A DNA stretch of 64,000 nt. It comes from Candidatus Sumerlaeia bacterium. GTDB lineage: Bacteria > Sumerlaeota > Sumerlaeia > JADFCW01. Of this stretch, positions 21,156-29,495 are shown one piece after another. The notes under the pieces were generated by a model. The model saw only the letters and a list, made by a program, of their open reading frames with translations, was not told the DNA's origin and ran no database searches. Location: positions 1 through 64,000 of the forward strand of contig JAOAGV010000008.1 in the NCBI GenBank assembly GCA_026415575.1. The letters are read 5' to 3'. A program made the position numbers and the translations under genes. How positions within the stretch are numbered: the first letter of the stretch is position 1; each line of letters opens with the position of its first letter.

Positions 21156-21862
21156 CCCTCACCTCCGCACATCTCCATGCAAACCGGCCGAAAAAGCCTT
21201 GCACGCAGTTCTGTCAGACAGTTGCGAATACGGATCAAAAATTCTGAGATTAGGGGCTTTCCCTCCCAAGGGAATCCCTTTGCGTTTCTGCCCGCGCCGC
21301 GCAAAAGCCTGCTTGGAACGACCGGCAAGGTGCAAGCCAAAAGTTGCAACCCCCGCCAACTGGGCGCTTCTCCCGAAATCGGGAGATGCTTCCCGCGAGC
21401 GCAAGCAAGACGGCCTCCAGATGCCGAAAAAATCCCCCAAGGGCTTTGGGGTGCAGGCAGCCATGCTGCCGCTTTGTTGAAAGCATCGCTTGTCAGACAA
21501 AGCGTTGTCGCTGTGGGGGAAACCCACGCTTGGCGGGTTTGAGTGTGGTAAAAGAAAAAGCGGCAGCGTGGCTGCCGCAGTCCAAAGCGTCCGCCCAAAG
21601 CGGACGCCGATTTGTGTGTAATGATAAGGGCGCTTTCTCAGGCCATTTCGTTTTCGCCCTTCCAGCCCCAAACAGGCCAAAGCCTGATCGAACGACCTTC
21701 TCCGGATTTCGGGAGAATCTCCCGCACAAAACGGCGCGATAGATTTTGCTTGATCTTGGCCGCCCGGCACGTTTCCCTCATTTACCGCCGTGCAGCACCT
21801 CAGGCGCAACCGCGGCGGTCGCAGACTCGGCAAACAAATCTTGTCCTCGCGGGGGTAACTCC
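21156..21862. other. Divergent intergenic region, nuo operon / S55 peptidase operon
   Basis: These 707 bp lie between two divergent operons. The half nearest nuoA (21177-21366) has no clear gene or repeat that I can align to other parts of the window. The rest is occupied by repeat element copy B (21367-21718). Both operon promoters must lie here, but I could not pick a convincing -35/-10 pair for either. Confidence 0.6.
21367..21718. repeat. Palindrome-bounded intergenic element, copy B (about 350 bp)
   Basis: It is the same architecture and length as copy A (4613-4962): end palindromes CTTCTCCCGA/TCGGGAGATG (21367-21388) and CTTCTCCGGA/TTCGGGAGAAT (21697-21718), a left hairpin GGCAGC-CAT-GCTGCC (21456-21470), a TTGTCAGACAA...AACCCACGCTTGGCGGGTT core and a right hairpin GCGGCAGC-GTG-GCTGCCGC (21560-21578). 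The long open frames across it are not shared as protein with copy A apart from the repeat-encoded words. Confidence 0.8.
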
Positions 21863-23749
21863 ATGATTTCATGCCGGCCCGTTCTTATCGGGCTCATCGG
21901 CTGGGGGCTGATTGCCGCCGCAAGCTGGGCGGCCCCGGCCAAGCCGCAGCGTCCGCCCTTCCTGCCTGTTTCGGAAATCCGGCCCGGCATGAAAGGCTAT
22001 GGCCTGACTGTGTTCAACGGCACAACGCCCGAGCGGTTTGAAGCCGAAGTGCTCGGTGTCATGCACAACGGCGTGGGCGCCGGCATAGACATGATCCTCG
22101 TGCGGCTTGAGCATCCACGCCTGCGCGACATCGGCGTGATTGCCGGCATGAGCGGCAGTCCCGTGTATATCCACGACCGGCTGGTCGGCGCCGTCGCCTA
22201 CGGTTTTACGTTTTCCAAAGTGGCGATTGCGGGGCTTACGCCGATCGAGTCCATGCTCGATGTCTATGAGAAAACCCCGCTCGAAGCGCCGCCGCGCGAC
22301 ATAGCGTTGGGGCCAATGGAGTTTGTCCGCCCGGGCGAGCCGGTTTCGATCGAGCCGGCGCTGTCTTTGGAATCCCGCGAGCCGGTTCGCTTCCGCGTCG
22401 GCGATTTGCCGGAGGCCGCGCGCAGTCTCTTCGCGTCGGATGGGGAAGACATTATTTTCCGGCCGCTTTCCGTCCCGGTGATGATTTCGGCCTGCTCACG
22501 ACAGACTGCCTCGGTGTTTGAGAAAACATTCCGCCCTCTGGGCATGGAACCGCTATTTGTGCCGATGGGAGCGACGGCACAGGCCGCCGATACGGTTTCG
22601 ACAGTGCCGCTGAGTCAAGGCAGCGCGATTGGCATTCCCTATATGCTCGGCGGCCTTAGCGCCGGCAGTATCGGCACGGTGACGTATTTGGACGGCCGGC
22701 GGCTGGTGGCCTTCGGGCATCCGGCGACGGCGCGCGGGCCGGTGGCCTATCCGATGGGCGCGGCGCAAATCCACACGACGCTGCCGAGTGTGATGCGGCC
22801 GTTCAAGATGGGCGAAATTGTGGGTCTTTCGGGCAGCATCCATCAAGACCGCCTCACCGCGGTCGGCGGAGTGATCGGAACAATACCGTTTATGGTGCCG
22901 GTGACGGTTCGGGTGATCCACGAAGCGAGCCAGACCGACCGGACGTATCGGTTCAAGGTCATAGACCACCGGTTGTTTGCGCCGCGCATGATCATGGCGG
23001 CGCTGGTCGAAGCGTGCACGGCCGGCGACCGCAGCGAAGGCGACCAGACGGCCGCGGTTCACTATCGGATAGAAACCGACACGGGGCAGATCATCGAAAA
23101 GAACCTGATGGCGGCCAGCGCGTCGGCGATCATGAATCCTTCGATGACGCTGCTTTCGGACCTTGCGCCAATCTACAGCAACGACTTTGCGGTGCGGTCG
23201 GTGCGCAGCGTGGCCGCCGAGGTGCGGTTGAGTGAAGGACTGAAGATTGCCGAATTGCGAAGTGCCTTTGTGGACCGCACAATTGTGAAACCGGGAGAGA
23301 CGGTTCAGGTTTCGCTGTATGTGCGCCCACTGCGCAAGGAAACCGAGCGCGTGACCGCCGCGCTGCAAATTCCCGCGCATTTGCCCAACGGCCGATACAA
23401 CGTGGCGGTGTGCGATGCGCGGCAGCGTGAGGGGGCTGAGATCGTTCGCGCACCGGGATTGTATCGCCCGCGCGCATTCGATGATGTGGTGCGGCTGTTG
23501 CGTCTCTATTTCCGGCAGGACCGCCTCTATATCCTCCTGACCAGTCCCGACGATGGCGTGACCATAGACGGTGCGGAATTCGACCGGCTGCCGCCGACCA
23601 TTCAGATGACGCTCAGCCAGTTGCGCGACCGCGAGAAAATCAGTCCCACCATCGGTCAGGTGCTGGCCGAAGCAACCCTCGATTTCCCGTATATTATCAG
23701 CGGCAATCAGATTATGCAGATTGAAGTAGATCGGCGCGGAGGCCGATAG
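21863..23749 (+). CDS. Exported SpoIVB-type peptidase S55 domain protein
   Basis: 628 residues from the ATG at 21863, which gives a clear signal peptide (MISCRPVLIGLIGWGLIAAASWA-AP). The N-terminal third carries the S55 signature: EIRPGMKGYGLTVFNGTTPE, a histidine in VMHNGVGAGIDMIL, and the serine motif IAGMSGSPVYIHDRLVGAVAYGF (serines at about 97 and 99). In Bacillus SpoIVB this serine protease triggers sigma-K processing. Here there are no sporulation genes and the domain is embedded in a longer exported protein, so only the fold and probable peptidase activity carry over. The rest (about residues 230-620) has beta-rich segments and no family I recognise. The next gene begins 14 bp downstream with its own good ribosome site, so the two form an operon. 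Confidence 0.8.
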   Translation: MISCRPVLIGLIGWGLIAAASWAAPAKPQRPPFLPVSEIRPGMKGYGLTVFNGTTPERFEAEVLGVMHNGVGAGIDMILVRLEHPRLRDIGVIAGMSGSPVYIHDRLVGAVAYGFTFSKVAIAGLTPIESMLDVYEKTPLEAPPRDIALGPMEFVRPGEPVSIEPALSLESREPVRFRVGDLPEAARSLFASDGEDIIFRPLSVPVMISACSRQTASVFEKTFRPLGMEPLFVPMGATAQAADTVSTVPLSQGSAIGIPYMLGGLSAGSIGTVTYLDGRRLVAFGHPATARGPVAYPMGAAQIHTTLPSVMRPFKMGEIVGLSGSIHQDRLTAVGGVIGTIPFMVPVTVRVIHEASQTDRTYRFKVIDHRLFAPRMIMAALVEACTAGDRSEGDQTAAVHYRIETDTGQIIEKNLMAASASAIMNPSMTLLSDLAPIYSNDFAVRSVRSVAAEVRLSEGLKIAELRSAFVDRTIVKPGETVQVSLYVRPLRKETERVTAALQIPAHLPNGRYNVAVCDARQREGAEIVRAPGLYRPRAFDDVVRLLRLYFRQDRLYILLTSPDDGVTIDGAEFDRLPPTIQMTLSQLRDREKISPTIGQVLAEATLDFPYIISGNQIMQIEVDRRGGR

Positions 23750-23763
23750 AAAAGGAGACCCCT

Positions 23764-26055
23764 GTGCGGCCCTTACATGGTTTCAATTGCGCGGCTTCAA
23801 GCCGTATGTCCCGTGCGGTGCGAATTCGACTCCTCGCGGCGGCAGCACTATGGATGCTCCTGCCGTTGGGCTTACCCGCCGTGCAAACGCAGTTGGCGCG
23901 CACAGATACCTATGACGAGCTGGCGCCGGGCGAACTGCACGGCGTGTCGCTGAGCCACTTGGGTCGCCTGATGCCGGCGCCCGAAATCCGGCAGATTTAC
24001 CGGGCTGACGCGGAAATCTTCTGGAGTATTGCCGTCGCCCCCGACGGCCGCGTGTTCTACGGCTCAGGCCATAGCGGCAAAATTTTTATGACCGACCGCA
24101 AGAGCAGCGGCTCGTTGTTTCTCGATCTCAAGGCGCCCGAAGCGACGGCGCTCCATTTTCACAAAAACGGGCAATTGTATGTGGGCACGTCGCCCGACGG
24201 CAAACTGCTCGTGTGCGACAAGCCCGGCACGGCAACGCTGGTCTTTGAAACCGGCGAAAAATACATCTGGGACCTCGCGGCCGACGCCGCCGGCAATCTG
24301 ATTGTGGCCACGGGGCCCAAGGGCAAGATTTTCAAGGTCAACCCGGACAAGCGCAAAGGCGAACTCCTTTTCGACGCCCCTGATGATAATGTTCTTTCGC
24401 TGGCGTTCGATCCCAAGGGGCGTCTGCATGCCGCCACGCAAGGCAAGGGACGCGTCTATCGCTGGGATGAAGACCGCACGACCACGCCGGTGGTGATTTT
24501 CGAGGCCGCCGACGATGAAGTCCGCCGAATCGCCATAGACCCCAAGGGGAATGTGTTTGCGGCGGTCAACAGCGAGGTGATGGCGCGCCGTGCTGCCTCG
24601 GCAATGGCATCTCTGGGAGGTGCGTCGGCGTCGGCCAGTGCCCGCCCGCCCGAAGGACCGTCGGGCAGCGGGCCCGAACCGTCGCGCCCGCCGACACCGC
24701 CCCCTGCAGCCGGCCGCAGCGAAATCTTTCTCATAGACACCGAGGGCTTTGTCCGCTCGCTGTGGCGGGTTTCCGAGGCGCCGACGCACAGTATGATTTA
24801 CGACGAGGGGCGGGACAGTGTGCTCATCGGTGCCGGCAACAAAGGCAAGCTGTTCCGTCTGGACACCAAGGGGAACTACTCGATTGTCCTGAGCGTGCGC
24901 GAGGAACAAATCCACGTGCTGCGCGCCGCCGGAAAGCAGGTCTTCCTGGCCACCGGCGGGCCGACCCTCATCCACTGCCTCGGCGAGGGCCTCTCGCGCC
25001 GCGGCGAATATCTCTCGCCGGCTATCAACGCCAACGCTTCGGTGCGCTGGGGCACACTTCGCCGCGACGGCTCCGGTGTGGACGCCATCGAAATCGAAAC
25101 CCGCAGCGGCAATACCAAGGAACCCGACACGACCTGGTATGATTGGGCGCCTGTGCGATGGAGCGACGGCCCGAAGGATGGCAAAATCCAAAGTCCCGTT
25201 GCCCGCTATCTGCAGTGGCGTGCGAAATGGAATATGGGCCGCGCTGCCACCGACCGTCCCCCCGAACTGGACCTGGTCGAGGTGTTTTATGCACCCGACA
25301 ATGTCGCCCCCCAGATTCGCCGCATCGAGATCAAAAAAGCGGGCAGCACCGGCTCGCCCCCCTCGCGTCCGCCTGATATGCCGCCTGCTTCCCCAACCTC
25401 GCTGGCAGCCATGATGGCCGGCGGCGGCCCCGGCGCGCCACCTTCGGGTTCCGCTCCGTCCACCGGGCGCGATTTTCAAGTCGCCGAAAACTCCAATCCA
25501 AAGCGGTTCGACATCACCTGGCAGGTCAGCGACCCCAACAATGATCCGCTGGAGTCGGCGCTGTATTTCAAAGCCGAAGATGAAAAGACGTGGAAGCTGA
25601 TCGAGGAAAAGCTGGCGCAGGCCCGATTCACCTTCGACACCAGTTCGCTGCCCGACGGCGTCTATCGCATCAAGGTCGTGGTCACCGACCGTTTGGCCAA
25701 TTTTGCCCCCAACATTCGCAGCGACGAGATGGTCAGCGACCTGTGGATCGTGGACAACACGCCGCCGCAAATCGAAAAAACCCGCGCCTATCTCGTCCGC
25801 GACGGCGACAAGACCAAATGGCGCGTGACCGCCCGCGCCACCGATGCCGTCTCCATTATTGCCGGCGCCAAATACAACGTGGACGGCGGCAAATGGCAGG
25901 TCCTTGTTCCCACGGACGGCTTGTTCGACGACCGAAGCGAGGCGTTTGAGTTCGACGTGACAGAACTCAAAGACGGCGGCGAGCACGTCGTGGGCTTGAT
26001 TGTCACCGACCGCGAGGGGAACTCCACCGTGGACAAAGTTTTGTTGCGGCCTTAG
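23764..26055 (+). CDS. Secreted beta-propeller protein with proline-rich linkers and Ig/FN3-like C-terminus
   Basis: 763 residues. The GTG at 23764 is chosen because AAAGGAG sits six bases upstream. A signal peptide follows an arginine-rich start (RAVRIRLLAAAALWMLLPLGLPA). Residues about 70-290 and 320-390 contain repeated propeller-blade words (SIAVAPDGRVFYGSGHSGKI; DLAADAAGNLIVATGPKGKI; SLAFDPKGRLHAATQGKGRV), as in NHL/WD40-like folds. A proline/serine/alanine-rich linker interrupts the propeller near residues 285-315, and a second near 520-565. The C-terminus (DPNNDPLESALYFKAEDEKTW; DRLANFAPN) resembles FN3/Ig-like modules. It is co-transcribed with the S55 peptidase and is a candidate substrate, partner or surface receptor for it. 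That link is inference. Confidence 0.75.
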   Translation: MRPLHGFNCAASSRMSRAVRIRLLAAAALWMLLPLGLPAVQTQLARTDTYDELAPGELHGVSLSHLGRLMPAPEIRQIYRADAEIFWSIAVAPDGRVFYGSGHSGKIFMTDRKSSGSLFLDLKAPEATALHFHKNGQLYVGTSPDGKLLVCDKPGTATLVFETGEKYIWDLAADAAGNLIVATGPKGKIFKVNPDKRKGELLFDAPDDNVLSLAFDPKGRLHAATQGKGRVYRWDEDRTTTPVVIFEAADDEVRRIAIDPKGNVFAAVNSEVMARRAASAMASLGGASASASARPPEGPSGSGPEPSRPPTPPPAAGRSEIFLIDTEGFVRSLWRVSEAPTHSMIYDEGRDSVLIGAGNKGKLFRLDTKGNYSIVLSVREEQIHVLRAAGKQVFLATGGPTLIHCLGEGLSRRGEYLSPAINANASVRWGTLRRDGSGVDAIEIETRSGNTKEPDTTWYDWAPVRWSDGPKDGKIQSPVARYLQWRAKWNMGRAATDRPPELDLVEVFYAPDNVAPQIRRIEIKKAGSTGSPPSRPPDMPPASPTSLAAMMAGGGPGAPPSGSAPSTGRDFQVAENSNPKRFDITWQVSDPNNDPLESALYFKAEDEKTWKLIEEKLAQARFTFDTSSLPDGVYRIKVVVTDRLANFAPNIRSDEMVSDLWIVDNTPPQIEKTRAYLVRDGDKTKWRVTARATDAVSIIAGAKYNVDGGKWQVLVPTDGLFDDRSEAFEFDVTELKDGGEHVVGLIVTDREGNSTVDKVLLRP

Positions 26056-26156
26056 GCAGGCGGACCCGGCGTCGGATTGTACACTCCGTCCATCCTGTCC
26101 ATTTCCCCCAATAAGAGGCCGTGCGCCAAATTATTCAACCTAAAGGAGCCAGCAGC

Positions 26157-27722
26157 ATGCAGGTATCTGAATTTACCATCGAGCCGTTGACGGATTTTTC
26201 CAAGCCGGAGAACCGGCAGGCAATGGAGCAGGCTCTCGCCAAGGTCGAGTCCATGCTCGGGCGCGAGTGGTCGCTGGTGCTCGGCGGCGAGCGCGTCAAC
26301 GCCAAGGATCAGTTCCTCTCTCACAATCCATCGGACCCCGACCAGGTTATCGGTGTGTTTCAAAAGGCCACGCAAACCGAGGCGCAGCGGGCCATCGAGA
26401 TCGCCGACCGGACGTTCGAGACGTGGAAACGAACACCGGCCGAGGAGCGTGCGCAGATTTGTTTTCGCGTCGCCGATCTGATGCGCAAACGCAAATTCGA
26501 ACTGTCCGCCTGGATGGTCCTCGAAGTCGGAAAGAACTGGGCCGAGGCGGATGCCGACACCGCCGAGGCCATTGATCTGGTCGAGTTCTACGGCCGCGAG
26601 GTGCTCCGCTACGCCGAAGAGCAACCGCTGGTGCGTATTCCCACCGAGCGCAATCAACTGCGCTATATCCCGCTCGGCGTGGTCGTGGTCATCCCGCCGT
26701 GGAACTTCCCGCTGGCCATTTTGGCCGGCATGACCACGATGGCGTGGGCCGCCGGCAATACCGTGGTGTTGAAGCCGTCGAGCGACGCACCGGCCATTGC
26801 CAAGCAATATGTCCAGATTGTTGAGGAGGCGGGCCTGCCGCCGGGCGTAGTGAATTTGCTCACGGGGCCGGGAGGCTCGATCGGCGATTTTCTGGTGGGC
26901 CATCCCCGCACCCGGATGATTTCGTTCACCGGCTCGAAGGAAGTGGGGGTGCGCATCAATGAACTGGCCGCTCGAATCGCCCCCGGGCAGCGCTGGATCA
27001 AGCGCGTCATTGCGGAAATGGGCGGCAAGGACCCGATCATCGTGGACAGCGAGGCAGACCTTGACGCAGCGGCCCAGGGCGTAATGGCCTCGGCCTTCGG
27101 GTATTCCGGGCAGAAGTGTTCGGCCTGCTCGCGCGCCATTGTGGATACCAGTGTATATGACGAATTGCTGGAGCGTCTGGTGGAGAAAACCAAGCGGCTG
27201 AAAATCGGCCCCGCCAAGGATCCCGAAACCTACATCGGCCCGGTCATCAACATGGCCGCCATGGCGCGCATTCTCGACTACATTGATATGGGCAAGCGCG
27301 AGGGGCGTCTGATCCTCGGCGGCAACCGTATCGGCGATCACGGCTATTTTGTCGAACCCACCATTATCGCGGACGTGGACCGCAAGGCGACCATTGCGCA
27401 GGAGGAAATCTTCGGCCCGGTTCTGGCCGTTATCCGCGCACAGGATTTCCGCGACGCCATCAACATCGCCAACGACAGCGAGTATGGCCTGACCGGGTCG
27501 GTCTATACGCGCAATCCGGCCAAGATCCGCTGGGCGGCCGACGAAGTGCATGTGGGGAACCTCTATTTTAACCGCAAGTGCACGGGAGCCGTCGTCGGTG
27601 TGCATCCCTTCGGCGGGTTCAACATGTCGGGCACCGACTCGAAGGCGGGCGGGCGCGACTACTATCTCCTGCACACGCAGGCCAAGTGCATTTCCGAGGT
27701 AATCCCCAAATCCACTTCGTAG
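26157..27722 (+). CDS. rocA: L-glutamate gamma-semialdehyde dehydrogenase (P5C dehydrogenase)
   Basis: 521 residues from the ATG at 26157, with AAAGGAG eight bases upstream. An aldehyde dehydrogenase with the catalytic cysteine in FGYSGQKCSACSRAIV, the general-base glutamate in AEMGGKDPIIV and the oxyanion asparagine in PPWNFPLA. Length and the C-terminal FGGFNMSGTDSKAGGRDYYLLHTQAK match the group that oxidises glutamate semialdehyde/P5C to glutamate in proline and arginine catabolism. No proline dehydrogenase gene is adjacent. The roc-type symbol reflects family resemblance and is not certain. Confidence 0.9.
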   Translation: MQVSEFTIEPLTDFSKPENRQAMEQALAKVESMLGREWSLVLGGERVNAKDQFLSHNPSDPDQVIGVFQKATQTEAQRAIEIADRTFETWKRTPAEERAQICFRVADLMRKRKFELSAWMVLEVGKNWAEADADTAEAIDLVEFYGREVLRYAEEQPLVRIPTERNQLRYIPLGVVVVIPPWNFPLAILAGMTTMAWAAGNTVVLKPSSDAPAIAKQYVQIVEEAGLPPGVVNLLTGPGGSIGDFLVGHPRTRMISFTGSKEVGVRINELAARIAPGQRWIKRVIAEMGGKDPIIVDSEADLDAAAQGVMASAFGYSGQKCSACSRAIVDTSVYDELLERLVEKTKRLKIGPAKDPETYIGPVINMAAMARILDYIDMGKREGRLILGGNRIGDHGYFVEPTIIADVDRKATIAQEEIFGPVLAVIRAQDFRDAINIANDSEYGLTGSVYTRNPAKIRWAADEVHVGNLYFNRKCTGAVVGVHPFGGFNMSGTDSKAGGRDYYLLHTQAKCISEVIPKSTS

Positions 27723-27763
27723 CCAAAGCGGGGTGGGCTCAGCCGGCCCGTAGCGGAATGTGG

Positions 27764-28414
27764 CTATGGTGCGCCGGTGCCCAATGCGGCCAGCAAATCG
27801 GCGGCGGCCTGCTGCGGGTCGGCCGCAGCCATAATGGCGCGGATGACTGCGAGGCCGGCGGCACCGGCCGCGACCACCGACGGTGCCGTCATTCTATCTA
27901 TGCCGCCCAGAGCGATTACCGGCACGTTGGCTTTGCGGCAGATGGCTGCCAAGCCTTCCAAGCCGAGCGTCGGCACCAACCCCGTTTTCGACGGTGTCTC
28001 AAACACCGGGCTTGCGAACAGATAGTCCACACAACCGGACTCAAGCGCCTCGCGGGTTTCGTCGAGGTTATGGACCGATTTTCCGATGAGCGCTTTGGGG
28101 CCCATCAAGCGGCGCGCGATCTGCGGCGGCAGCGACTGCCAGCCCAAATGCACGCCATCGGCACCCACCGCGCGCGCGATGTCGGATCGGTCGTTGAGAA
28201 TCAACAGCGCGCCGTAGCGCCGTGTCAGGACGCGTGTTCGCGCGGCCAGTTCGTAAAGCTCGCGCGTGGCGATTTGCTTTTCGCGAAGGTGCACGGCGCG
28301 AACACCGGCGCGCAGGGCGGCTTCGAGCGTCGTGTCAAAATCGCCTGCGCACTGTCCGCGGTCGGCAATCAACGTGCAGCGCATTTTATTCACCCAGCGA
28401 AGAGTCTGCGCCAT
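27764..28414 (-). CDS. thiE: Thiamine-phosphate synthase
   Basis: 216 residues. ThiE joins HMP pyrophosphate and the thiazole phosphate to give thiamine phosphate. The TIM-barrel signatures are in order: VHLREK, LILNDRSDIARAVGADGVHLGWQSLP, GKSVHNLDE, DYLFASPVFETPSKTGLVPTLG and VIALGGI. The start at 28414 has AAGGA ten bases upstream. MRCTLIAD at 28384 is an alternative start nearer to the conserved core. No other thi gene and no TPP riboswitch were seen. It converges with rocA, leaving only 41 bp between them. Confidence 0.92.
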   Translation of the reverse strand: MAQTLRWVNKMRCTLIADRGQCAGDFDTTLEAALRAGVRAVHLREKQIATRELYELAARTRVLTRRYGALLILNDRSDIARAVGADGVHLGWQSLPPQIARRLMGPKALIGKSVHNLDETREALESGCVDYLFASPVFETPSKTGLVPTLGLEGLAAICRKANVPVIALGGIDRMTAPSVVAAGAAGLAVIRAIMAAADPQQAAADLLAALGTGAP

Positions 28415-28492
28415 GGTCTGTTGATCCTTGTGTTGGAATTGCCGTGCGGATTTATCCCCGGCGCTAGGTTGTTTTCCCCGGCCGAAAAAGGC

Positions 28493-28523
28493 TTGACACG
28501 TCGCCAGCCAACCGGCGTATTGT
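28493..28523 (+). promoter_or_regulatory. Possible promoter for tRNA-Cys
   Basis: TTGACA (28493-28498) is followed by TATTGT (28518-28523) with a long 19-bp spacer, about 70 bp upstream of the tRNA. The -35 is perfect; the spacer is longer than ideal. Confidence 0.4.
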
Positions 28524-28593
28524 CATATTTGAGTGTTGCGGGGGCCGGACATTGGACGGTCACGACCGACCCCAATGGCCGGTCCCTGCATGG

Positions 28594-28669
28594 GGTGACG
28601 TAGCCAAGTGGCTAAGGCGGAGGTCTGCAAAACCTCTATTCGGCGGTTCGAATCCGCCCGTCACCTCCA
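28594..28669 (+). tRNA. tRNA-Cys (anticodon GCA), CCA encoded
   Basis: It folds as a full cloverleaf. The acceptor stem is GGTGACG with CGTCACC, the D-arm is GCC-AAGTGGCTAA-GGC, the anticodon stem is GAGGT/ACCTC around CTGCAAA (anticodon GCA), and the T-arm is GGCGG-TTCGAAT-CCGCC. The discriminator base is U, as expected for cysteine tRNAs, and the 3' CCA is encoded at 28667-28669. Confidence 0.97.
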
Positions 28670-28727
28670 TTTTTTTGCCTGCCCACGCACACATCCCTCG
28701 TTCATTCGACGGATTGCTCGGTTAGGG

Positions 28728-29495
28728 TCAATCTGACTGCTTTTCCAGTTCAATTTTTTCCAGAAAATCCAATCCTGCGCGGCTGCCAAATTCGAGGCAC
28801 ACGGGAAACCTTTTGCCGCCCGCATGATTTTGCGCGGGGCCGACCCTGACGCGCTGCGCCGACAGGTGAAGCACATCGCGGCGCTTGGGATCGAGAAAGG
28901 CGGACGGGTCGGACGAGTCAGACGGGCCGGACGTTTTCTCTGGGCTGAGCGACCCCAAACAGCACGCCATCGCTTCCTTCTCCGTATGAACAAGTCCGGT
29001 CAGCATGAAAACAGGCCTCGCGGCGGTTTGCGCGGCCGTGGTCAGGCGGCATGTAATACAAACGCCGTAGGCTTCGCGCAGCCGTGTATCGAGGGCGGGA
29101 TTGCCCTCGTTGGGATGGATGCGGATTTCAAATTGTGTATCCCACGACGGCCCGTCGGGGAACGACGACCGGATAATCATCCGCAGGGCATCGCGCCGGA
29201 TTTTCACATTGACGCATCGGGTGTCGGATGAGGAATACGTGCGGTCGCCGAGGGTCAGGGCCGTGGCCATTTTGGACAGCGAAATCGAGTTGAACAGGCG
29301 CGAGACCTTGAACGTTCCGTGGCGCAGGCTGTAACTCACGCGCACGCGCGCCTGCGTGAACGATACAGGCAATTCGGGCCGGCCTACAAGCGCCCGCTCG
29401 CCCAGTCGAATAAGCGTGCAGGAAACGGTGAACCATCCAGCTCCGGCAAGGGCAACCGCTGCGATGACAATCCTACGCTGTCCCTTCTTCTTCAT
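28728..29495 (-). CDS. Exported protein of unknown function, last gene of RND operon
   Basis: 255 residues; an N-terminal hydrophobic segment after MKKKGQRR (IVIAAVALAGAGWFTVSC) suggests a signal peptide or a lipoprotein with a poor lipobox at the cysteine. The rest is beta-rich, with a central FEIRIHPNEGNP and five or six scattered cysteines. I recognise no family. Its start codon lies inside the 3' end of the RND permease gene (23-bp overlap), so it is translated with the pump and is probably an accessory exported part of it. Residues about 188-198 (a serine/aspartate/proline run SGPSDSSDPS) are encoded by a 9-bp tandem repeat array, which suggests this region is a surface loop. Confidence 0.65.
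   Translation of the reverse strand: MKKKGQRRIVIAAVALAGAGWFTVSCTLIRLGERALVGRPELPVSFTQARVRVSYSLRHGTFKVSRLFNSISLSKMATALTLGDRTYSSSDTRCVNVKIRRDALRMIIRSSFPDGPSWDTQFEIRIHPNEGNPALDTRLREAYGVCITCRLTTAAQTAARPVFMLTGLVHTEKEAMACCLGSLSPEKTSGPSDSSDPSAFLDPKRRDVLHLSAQRVRVGPAQNHAGGKRFPVCLEFGSRAGLDFLEKIELEKQSD
28901..28934. repeat. 9-bp tandem repeat array inside the RND-operon exported protein gene
   Basis: Units GGACGGGTC GGACGAGTC AGACGGGCC GGACG follow in strict 9-bp register, in frame with the gene, and encode a Ser/Asp/Pro run. Confidence 0.75.

Noticed and set aside
27764-28592. TPP riboswitch upstream of thiE
   Set aside because: No THI-box core (CUGAGA ... ACCUGAUCUGGAUAAUGC-like) was seen between the thiE start and the tRNA promoter.
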